Source: Oscillospiraceae bacterium
GTDB lineage: Bacteria > Bacillota_A > Clostridia > Oscillospirales > Oscillospiraceae
Reading direction: 5' to 3'
DNA: 7,094 nt
Assembly: GCA_031265965.1 (NCBI GenBank)
Contig: JAISBX010000111.1
Coordinates: forward strand, 1 to 7,094
Shown: in pieces, positions 1-6,700 of the stretch
Position numbering within the stretch: position 1 is the first letter of the stretch
Layout: the number at the start of each line of letters is the position of its first letter
Position numbers and translations under genes: made by a program
The notes under the pieces: generated by a model
The model's input: only the letters and a program-made list of their open reading frames with translations
Told to the model about the DNA's origin: nothing
Database searches by the model: none

Positions 1-714
1 ACGACGACGGGGATAAACCTTGCGGCTGCGCTGAGGACGGCGGGCAAGAGGGTTTTGCTTTGCGATATGGATCCGCAGGGGAATGGGACGTCGGGGAGCG
101 GCGTCGATAAGCTCAAGGCGCTGCCTAATATATATGACGTCCTTATACGGGGGACGGCGACAAGGGACGCGATCCACGATGCGAAATATTACGACATTCT
201 GCCGTCAAATAAGATGCTCGCGGGCGCGACAGTTGAGCTCGTGAACACGGACGACCGCGCGCGAGTGCTGAAGAAGGCGCTGTCGGAGGTCTCGGACGAG
301 TATGATGTAATACTGATCGACTGCCCGCCGTCTCTCGAAATGCTGACGCTCAACGCGCTGTGCGCCGCGAACTCTATCATAATACCCGTGCAGTGCGAAT
401 ATTTTGCGCTTGAGGGCATATCCGACCTCATCGAGACGGTGAGGATGATAAAACGGGAGCTGAATCCCGGCGTTGAAATAGAAGGGGTGCTGCTCACTAT
501 GTACGACGCCCGGACGAACCTGTCCGCGCAGGTCGCCGCCGAGTTGAAGCGCTATTTCAGCGGCAAGGTATACACCGTCGCGGTACCGCGCAACGTGCGC
601 ATAGCGGAGGCGCCCAGCCACGGTATGCCAATATCGGTATACGACCGGAATTCGCGCGGCGCGCAAGCCTACAACGCCTTGGCGGAAGAATTTATAAAAA
701 AGAATTTTGCTTGA
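1..714 (+). CDS. parA: Chromosome partitioning ATPase ParA/Soj (5' truncated by window edge)
   Basis: MinD/ParA-family P-loop ATPase that works with ParB-parS to segregate the chromosome origin; in Firmicutes, Soj also modulates DnaA. The frame is open from base 1: the first residues read TTTG, which follow the GK of the deviant Walker A motif (KGGxGKTTT), so the start codon and roughly 16 residues lie off the left edge. The visible part is 237 residues, and adding 16 gives the usual Soj length of about 253. Visible motifs, numbered from the window edge: DMDPQGN (residues 22-28, the A'/switch region), VILIDCPPSL (about 103-112, Walker B with its Asp), and PRNVRIAEAPSHG (about 196-208, the conserved C-terminal ParA block with basic residues linked to DNA binding). 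The TTG at 55 is internal to the conserved fold and is not the start. The gene ends with TGA and parB follows after 25 bases. Confidence 0.96.
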   Translation, partial: TTTGINLAAALRTAGKRVLLCDMDPQGNGTSGSGVDKLKALPNIYDVLIRGTATRDAIHDAKYYDILPSNKMLAGATVELVNTDDRARVLKKALSEVSDEYDVILIDCPPSLEMLTLNALCAANSIIIPVQCEYFALEGISDLIETVRMIKRELNPGVEIEGVLLTMYDARTNLSAQVAAELKRYFSGKVYTVAVPRNVRIAEAPSHGMPISVYDRNSRGAQAYNALAEEFIKKNFA

Positions 715-721
715 GGCGATG

Positions 722-728
722 AAAGGGG
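722..728 (+). promoter_or_regulatory. Shine-Dalgarno for parB
   Basis: The purine run AAAGGGG lies 11 bases before the ATG at 740, in the short parA-parB gap. It supports that start, which also gives the expected ParB N-terminus. The spacer is AT-rich (GGATATAG). Confidence 0.6.
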
Positions 729-739
729 ACTGGATATAG

Positions 740-1633
740 ATGGCGGCAAAGGGTTCGGGAAAAGGGCTTGGGACGGGCTTGGGGGCGCTGCTCGGCGAAG
801 AGGCGGTCAAGCCGAACGATTTTACGTATATACCGATCGCGAAGATCGATACTAACAAGGATCAGCCGCGCACGCGGTTCGATAAGGCGGCGCTTGACGA
901 GCTGGCGGACTCCATACGCGAGCACGGCATTTTGCAGCCGCTGACGGTGCGGGGGCTCGGGGACGGGTACTATCAGATAATAGCGGGCGAGCGGCGGTGG
1001 AGGGCCGCCATGCAGATTGGGCTGACAGAGCTGCCGGTCCGCGTTATAGAAGCCGACGACAGGAAGACCGCCGAATTATCGCTCGTCGAAAACCTGCAAC
1101 GCGAGGACCTCAACGCCGTGGAGGAGGCCCGCGGGTACAGGACGCTGATTTCGAACTTCGGGGTGACGCAGGACGAGGCGGCGGCGCGCGTCGGCAAGTC
1201 GCGGCCCGCCGTGGCGAACGCCCTCAGGCTGCTCGCGCTGCCCGAGGACGTGCTGACGCTCATCGAGAGCGGCGAGCTGAACGCGGGCGCTGCGCGGGCG
1301 CTGCTCCCGCTCAAGGACGGGGAGGTCATACGGGCCGCCGCGCGCGAGATAACAGACAGGGGCTACAGCGTCCGCGAGGCGGAAAAACTCGGCAAACGGC
1401 TGCTGCGGGAGCGATCGCGACCGAAACGGGAGGCCGAAGCGCCGGGCGGGACGTATGTAAATTATCTCGAACAGGTCGAGCGGTCGCTCAGCGGAAAGCT
1501 GGGGCGGCGCGTCCAAATAAAGCAGGGGAAGAATAAAGGGAGAGTAGAAATCGAATATTACGATGAGGACGATTTTGAGCTGCTGAGCGCCGCGCTCGCG
1601 GCGCTTGAGGGGAATATACGCGCCAAGCTGTGA
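740..1633 (+). CDS. parB: Chromosome partitioning protein ParB/Spo0J
   Basis: CTP-dependent DNA clamp that loads at parS, spreads along DNA, recruits SMC and stimulates the ParA ATPase. It has 297 residues, within the family's normal range. Domains in order: a short basic N-terminal tail with GKGLGTGLGALLG (about 8-19), the typical ParA-interacting segment; the ParB/Srx-fold CTPase with HGILQPLTVR (62-71), GERRWRA (83-89, nucleotide-binding box) and ENLQRE (117-122); a helix-turn-helix around 141-168 (TQDEAAARVGKSRPAVANAL) that recognises parS; and a C-terminal dimerisation region (about 238-297) after a charged linker rich in Arg and Lys (217-233). The usual GHARALL signature reads GAARALL here (183-189), so the His is replaced by Ala. 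The ATG start is supported by the AAAGGGG upstream and by the N-terminal motif. The family assignment is secure; the chromosomal role rests on context next to serS and rsmG rather than plasmid genes. Confidence 0.97.
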   Translation: MAAKGSGKGLGTGLGALLGEEAVKPNDFTYIPIAKIDTNKDQPRTRFDKAALDELADSIREHGILQPLTVRGLGDGYYQIIAGERRWRAAMQIGLTELPVRVIEADDRKTAELSLVENLQREDLNAVEEARGYRTLISNFGVTQDEAAARVGKSRPAVANALRLLALPEDVLTLIESGELNAGAARALLPLKDGEVIRAAAREITDRGYSVREAEKLGKRLLRERSRPKREAEAPGGTYVNYLEQVERSLSGKLGRRVQIKQGKNKGRVEIEYYDEDDFELLSAALAALEGNIRAKL

Positions 1634-1690
1634 TACGGCGTGAATAGAGTCATTTTATGTCTGAAGTACAACGAAAGGAATGTCCTATAT
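1634..1690 (+). other. parB-serS intergenic spacer
   Basis: This is the longest non-coding gap in the window at 57 bases. It is visibly richer in A and T than the flanking genes. It holds the serS ribosome binding site, but I see no hairpin followed by a T-run and no convincing -35/-10 pair. It is too short for a T-box leader, which commonly precedes aminoacyl-tRNA synthetase genes in Firmicutes. A GTG at 1640 would add 17 residues to SerS, but they match nothing in the family. Confidence 0.7.
1673..1680 (+). promoter_or_regulatory. Shine-Dalgarno for serS
   Basis: GAAAGGAA sits 10 bases before the ATG at 1691. It decides the start in favour of 1691 over the in-frame GTG at 1640, which has no comparable site before it. 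Confidence 0.65.
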
Positions 1691-2974
1691 ATGATCGACA
1701 TAAAGCTTATAAGGGACGACCCGCAGGCGATCAAGGCCCGCCTCTTGAAAAAAGAGGCGGATTGCGGCGTCCAGATCGACCGTATAACGGAGCTTGATAT
1801 GCGCAGGCGCGAGCTCATATCGCTTACAGAATCCGGCAGGGCCGAGCAGAACAAGCTCTCAAAACAGATACCAGCCATGCGCAAGGGCAGAGAGGACACC
1901 GCCCCCGTCGTCGCGCATCTCAACGAGCTGAAGCAAAAAATACGCGATTACGACGCGCAGCTCCGCGACGTGGAGGGCGAGTATCAGACGCTCCTCTACA
2001 GCCTGCCAAATCTGCCGGACGAGGATCTCGCGCCGGGCGGAAAGGAAAACAACGAGCCGCTGCGGTACTTCGGGGAGCCGCACAAGTTCGATTTTGAGCC
2101 GAAGCACCACGTCGATCTGTGTACAAAGCTGGGGCTTATCGACTACGAGCGCGGCGTAAAGCTCGCCGGCAGCGGTTTTTGGGTGTACCGGGGGCTCGGC
2201 GCGCGGCTTGAATGGGCGCTGCTGAATTTTTTTATCGACACACACATCTCAGACGGATATGAGCTCGTGCTCGTGCCGCATATGCTGGAATACGAGTGCG
2301 GGCTCACAGCCGGGCAATTCCCCAAGTTTGACGACGAGGATTACTGGATAGCCAATCCCACGGACGGGCGGCGCCACTATATGCTTCCCACGGCCGAGGC
2401 CGCGCTCGTGTCGCTGCACAGAGACGAGATAGTTCCGGAATCTGAAATGCCCAAAAAGTATATCTCATATACGCCCTGCTTCAGGAGAGAGGCGGGGAGC
2501 TACGGCGCGGACGAGCGCGGGATGGTGCGCGGGCACCAGTTCAACAAGGTGGAAATGGTGCAGATAACGCGCCCGGAGGACTCGGACGCCGCATTTGAAG
2601 AGCTCGTGACAAAAGCCGAGCGGCTCGTAAAAGACCTCGGGTTCCACTTCCGCACCGTAAAGCTCGCCGCGGGAGATTGCAGCGCCGCGATGGCGCGCAC
2701 GTATGATATAGAGATACAGATACCGTCGATGGCGGGCTACAAGGAAATATCGTCCGTATCGAATTCCCGCTCTTATCAGGCGCGGCGCGGGATGATCAGG
2801 TTCCGGCGGGAGGCGACGGGGCAGATAGAGTACGTCCACACGCTGAACGGCTCGGGACTGGCCACCAGCCGCATATTGCCCGCGCTTGTGGAGCAAAATC
2901 AGCAAAAAGACGGCAGCGTCGTCATACCGGAGGCGCTTCGTAAATATATCGGCGGACTGGAAGTAATACGGTAG
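1691..2974 (+). CDS. serS: Seryl-tRNA synthetase (variant subtype)
   Basis: Cytoplasmic class II synthetase that activates serine with ATP and charges tRNA-Ser (and tRNA-Sec where present). It has 427 residues, matching the usual 420-430. The start MIDIKLIRDDPQAIKARL is the classic SerRS N-terminus. Residues about 1-110 form the tRNA-binding arm, with a charged helical coiled coil around 30-100. The class II core follows: motif 1 region with AGQFPKF (207-213), TAE serine-binding loop (234-236), motif 2 CFRREAGSYGADERG (263-277) leading into GHQFNKVE (281-288), and motif 3 LNGSGLATSR (385-394) with its Arg. The core is complete, so an active enzyme is expected. Several usually conserved positions differ: GDCSAAMARTYDIEIQIPS (328-346) lacks the Trp of the common LEVW-P stretch, and motif 3 has LATSR where LAVGR is common. 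These resemble the second SerRS type (SerS2) I recall from clostridia. The stop is TAG and rsmG begins 9 bases later in the same frame. Confidence 0.95.
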   Translation: MIDIKLIRDDPQAIKARLLKKEADCGVQIDRITELDMRRRELISLTESGRAEQNKLSKQIPAMRKGREDTAPVVAHLNELKQKIRDYDAQLRDVEGEYQTLLYSLPNLPDEDLAPGGKENNEPLRYFGEPHKFDFEPKHHVDLCTKLGLIDYERGVKLAGSGFWVYRGLGARLEWALLNFFIDTHISDGYELVLVPHMLEYECGLTAGQFPKFDDEDYWIANPTDGRRHYMLPTAEAALVSLHRDEIVPESEMPKKYISYTPCFRREAGSYGADERGMVRGHQFNKVEMVQITRPEDSDAAFEELVTKAERLVKDLGFHFRTVKLAAGDCSAAMARTYDIEIQIPSMAGYKEISSVSNSRSYQARRGMIRFRREATGQIEYVHTLNGSGLATSRILPALVEQNQQKDGSVVIPEALRKYIGGLEVIR

Positions 2975-2983
2975 AGCCGCCGG

Positions 2984-3712
2984 ATGCAGGGAGAACTGGA
3001 GTCAATATTAAAAAGCGGCGCCGTGGAATACGGGCTGGAGCTTACGGGCGAAATGACAGACGATTTCGCCCGGTTTGGCGCGATGTTGACGGAGAAAAAC
3101 CGCGTCGTGAACCTGACCGCTATATCGGGCGAGTCCGATATAGCTTCGCTGCATTTTCTCGACAGCCTCGCTCTCCTGACGCTTCGCTGCGTAAAAAACG
3201 CGGATAGGGGCGCCCGGTTCATAGACGTCGGCAGCGGGGCGGGCATTCCCGGGCTGCCGCTGCGGATAGCCGCGCCGCAATACAACTGCACGCTGCTCGA
3301 CTCAAATAATAAGCGCGTGAGTTTTACGCGGGAGGCCTGCCGCGCGCTGGGTTTTGACGATGTGACAAGCGTACACGCCCGGGCGGAGGAGTACGCGCGG
3401 ACGGGCGGCAGGGACGCGTTTGACTTTGTCGCATCGAGGGCGCTGGCGCGTCTGAACGTACTGTGCGAGCTGTGCCTGCCGCTCACAAAGCCGGGCGGAT
3501 TTTTCGCGGCGATGAAGGGCGCGGATATATCGGACGAAATAGATGGAGCGAAAAACGCGATAGAGGCGCTCGGCGGCCAACTTGCAGAAACCGTCGAATA
3601 CGTTATACCGCATACGGACATCAGGCGAAGTATTGTCGTAATACGCAAGGCCGCGGCGACGCCCGCGCGTTATCCGCGCAGATTCGCCAAGATACAGCGC
3701 GAGCCGCTGTAA
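2984..3712 (+). CDS. rsmG: 16S rRNA (guanine527-N7)-methyltransferase RsmG/GidB
   Basis: SAM-dependent enzyme that makes m7G527 in the 530 loop of 16S rRNA; in other bacteria its loss gives low-level streptomycin resistance. It has 242 residues, the normal length. Visible family marks: NLTAI (43-47), HFLDSL (57-62), SAM-binding motif I DVGSGAGIPGLPL (81-93), LLDSNNKRVSF (104-114, acidic residue at the end of the second strand), ASRALA (150-155), MKG (177-179), RRSIVVIRK (214-222) and the C-terminal YPRR...PL ending (230-242). The ATG at 2984 gives the expected N-terminus, but I see no clear Shine-Dalgarno before it. With only nine bases after the serS stop, translation is probably coupled to serS. 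The position between serS and mfd is unusual, because rsmG normally follows mnmG and precedes parA. Confidence 0.96.
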   Translation: MQGELESILKSGAVEYGLELTGEMTDDFARFGAMLTEKNRVVNLTAISGESDIASLHFLDSLALLTLRCVKNADRGARFIDVGSGAGIPGLPLRIAAPQYNCTLLDSNNKRVSFTREACRALGFDDVTSVHARAEEYARTGGRDAFDFVASRALARLNVLCELCLPLTKPGGFFAAMKGADISDEIDGAKNAIEALGGQLAETVEYVIPHTDIRRSIVVIRKAAATPARYPRRFAKIQREPL

Positions 3713-3714
3713 AT

Positions 3715-3720
3715 GGGAGG
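3715..3720 (+). promoter_or_regulatory. Shine-Dalgarno for mfd
   Basis: GGGAGG is separated by six bases (GCTTAT) from the ATG at 3727. It is the strongest ribosome binding site in the window and fixes the mfd start. Confidence 0.8.
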
Positions 3721-3726
3721 GCTTAT

Positions 3727-6700
3727 ATGCTCGCACTTTCAAAAGCGATAACAGGGGAGCCGCAGGTCCGGAGACTGATAGAGTGCGTCAAGACAGGGGG
3801 GACGCCCGTTGTCATATCCGGGCTTTCGGGCGTTCACCGCGCGCATCTGGCGGCGGCGATACGCGCGGAGACGGGCAGGCCGCTCGTCGCCGTTTGCGCG
3901 GACGAGGCGGAGTGCGCGAAGATGGCCTCCGACATGTCACTGCTGGCGGAGGCGCCGGTCGTGATACTGCACAGCCGCGAGTACACGTTCCACAACGCGG
4001 AGGGCGTGTCGCGCCAGCTCGAACAGGCGCGTGTCGGCGCGCTTTTCAAGCTGGCGAACGGCGCGCCGCTGACGGCCGCCACCGTCGACGGGCTGCTGCA
4101 GCGCGCCATTCCGAAAAGCGCGCTGCTCGGCGCCGCCGTGGAGATAAACGACGGCGGCGGCTACGTCATGGAGGAGCTGGCGGAACGGCTGCTGCGAGCC
4201 GGATACCGCCGCTGCGAGCAGGTGGAGGGCTTTGGACAGTTCGCCGTGCGCGGCGGCATCCTTGACTTCTTCTCGCCCGCCCACGACGAACCCGTGCGCT
4301 GCGAGTTTTTCGGCGACGAGATCGACTCCATGGGCTATTTCGACGCCGCCACGCAACTGCGCACGCAGGGCGTGAAGCGGGCGCTTGTGATACCAGTCGC
4401 GGAGACGCTGCCGTCGTTGTACTCGGATATATACGGGGAGAAGGCGGACGGGCTCGCGGCAAATTTGAGGGCGCTCTCCGAGCGCCTGCAGCGGCGCAAG
4501 GCGACAAATCCCGCGCTCATCGCCAATATCGGCGCGGACGCGGAGCGCCTTGAGAGCCGCAGGGCGTTTCCGGCGGCCGACAAGTACATGGAGCTTATAT
4601 ATCAGATGGCCGTCGGGCTCGACTACGTCGATCCGGACGCCGTTATACTGGTGTGCGACCCGCCGCGCGTACGCGAACGCGCGAACAACTACTTGTGGCA
4701 GCTCGGGGAGGACGTCACGGCGCTCCTTGAGGCGGGGTCTATCGAGAGCGGGCTGGCACGCTTTTCGGAGAGCTGGGACGGGTTTACGGCGCGGCTGGAG
4801 GACAGGCCGGTCGTCATGGCGGACAGCTTCACGGGCGGCGCGTATCCGTGGGCGCCGCGCGCCATGTTCAGCCTGACGGCGAAGCAACTGCCGTCCTACG
4901 GCGGCAGCATGGAGACGGCGGCGGGCGACATAGACCACTACAAGGGCTCGGGCTTCTCGACGCTCATCCTCTGCCGCGACCGGCGGCGCGCGTCGTCGCT
5001 TACGGAATTCCTGGAGCAGCACGGCGTCACGTCGGCGATCGATTTCACTCTGGGCGCGATGCCGGGGCGCGGACAGTGCGTCGTGTCCGTCGGGGCGCTG
5101 TCGGCAGGCATGGAGTATCCCGGCATAAAGCTCGCCGTCATAACCGAGGGGCAGATAGTGGGCAGCCCGTTCGCGCGGGCGGGCAGCCGCCGCAAACGCG
5201 AACGGCGCGGACGGGAGCGGCTGCAAAGCTTCACGGATCTCTCGCCGGGCGACCTCGTCGTTCACGAGCACCACGGGATAGGGCGGTTTACCGGCATATT
5301 CAAGATGCCGGTGGACGGGATCGAAAAGGATTACATAAAGATCGAGTACGCGGGCGGCGACACGCTGTATGTGCCCGCCACGCAGCTCGACCTTGTGGCT
5401 AAGTATATCGGCGCCGGCGAGGACACGCACACGCGGCTGTCAAAGATGGGAGGCGCCGAGTGGACGCGCGCGAAATCGAAGGCAAAGGCCGCCGCCAAGG
5501 ACATGGCGAAGGATCTCATAGCGCTGTACGCCGAGCGCCAGCGCGCGCGCGGGCACGCGTTCGCGCCCGACAGCACATGGCAGGCGGAATTCGAGGACCG
5601 GTTCGGGTATCAGGAGACCGACGACCAGATAAAGTGCGTTTCAGAGATCAAGGCCGACATGGAGCGCCCCATCCCGATGGACCGCCTGCTCTGCGGCGAC
5701 GTCGGTTACGGGAAGACCGAGGTAGCGCTGCGCGCCGTGATGAAGTGCGTGCTCGACGGAAGACAGGCGGCGATATTGGCGCCGACGACGGTTTTGGCGC
5801 AGCAGCATTACGTGACGATCATGCGCAGATTCGCCGGATATCCCGTGAACAGCGCGATCCTGAGCCGGTTCCAGTCCGCAAAGGAGATACGCAAGAGTAT
5901 GCGCGGCATCGAGTCGGGCTCCGTGGACATAGTAGTCGGGACGCACAGGATACTGCAAAAGGACGTCAAGTTCAACCGGCTCGGGCTGCTGGTCGTCGAT
6001 GAGGAACAGCGTTTCGGAGTGTCGCACAAGGAGCGGCTCAAGGAGATGACGCGCAGCGTGGACGTGCTCACGCTCTCGGCGACGCCCATACCGAGGACGC
6101 TGAGCATGGCGCTGTCAGGCATACGCGACATGTCCACCATCGAGGAGCCCCCGCGCGACCGCCAGCCTGTGCAGACCTACGTGCTCGAACACAATTGGGG
6201 CCTCATAATCGACGCGATCACGCGCGAGATCTCGCGCGGCGGGCAGGTCTACTATCTGCACAACAGGATCGACAACATAGACCGCGCGGCGGCAAGGCTG
6301 TCGGCGGCGCTCGACGGCGTCTCCGTGGCAATAGCGCACGGCAAGATGGACGAGGAGAGCCTGTCCGGCGTGATGGAGCGCATGGACTCGGGCGAGATAC
6401 AGGTGCTCGTCTGCACGACGATAATCGAGACGGGCATAGACATACCTAACGTGAACACGCTGATCATCGAGGATTCCGACAAGATGGGCCTCGCCCAGCT
6501 CCACCAGATACGCGGCCGCGTCGGGCGCTCGCCGAGGCGCGCGTACGCGTACCTGACGTTCAGGCAGGGCAAGATACTGTCTGAAACGGCGGAAAAGCGA
6601 TTGTCCGCCATACGCGAATTCGCCGAGTTCAATTCCGGGTTCAAGATAGCGATGCGCGATCTTGAGATACGCGGCGCCGGCAACCTCTTGGGCTCGGAGC

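Noticed and set aside
997..1536. 179-codon + strand frame inside parB
   Set aside because: It is an out-of-frame reading of parB, highly rich in Arg, Ala and Gly. The parB frame carries all family motifs.
1640..1690. GTG start giving a 17-residue N-terminal extension of SerS
   Set aside because: The ATG at 1691 has a good ribosome binding site and yields the standard SerRS N-terminus at normal length.
3727..4260. Possible pseudogene or split gene at the mfd 5' end
   Set aside because: Codon-by-codon reading shows a single open frame from 3727 to the window end with intact domains.
4848..5402. 184-codon + strand frame inside mfd, and similar ones at 3783-4265 and 5460-6002
   Set aside because: These are out-of-frame readings of mfd. 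The mfd frame is continuous across them, so they are not fragments of a frameshifted gene.
3937..5430. 497-codon open frame on the minus strand
   Set aside because: It lies wholly opposite mfd, whose + frame has intact family motifs throughout. The predicted protein is rich in Arg, Ala and Val with no recognisable domain, as expected of a GC-rich shadow frame.
5541..5550. Alternating GCGCGCGCGC run as possible Z-DNA
   Set aside because: It is only ten bases inside the mfd coding frame (Ala, Arg and Gln codons) and is expected by chance in GC-rich DNA.
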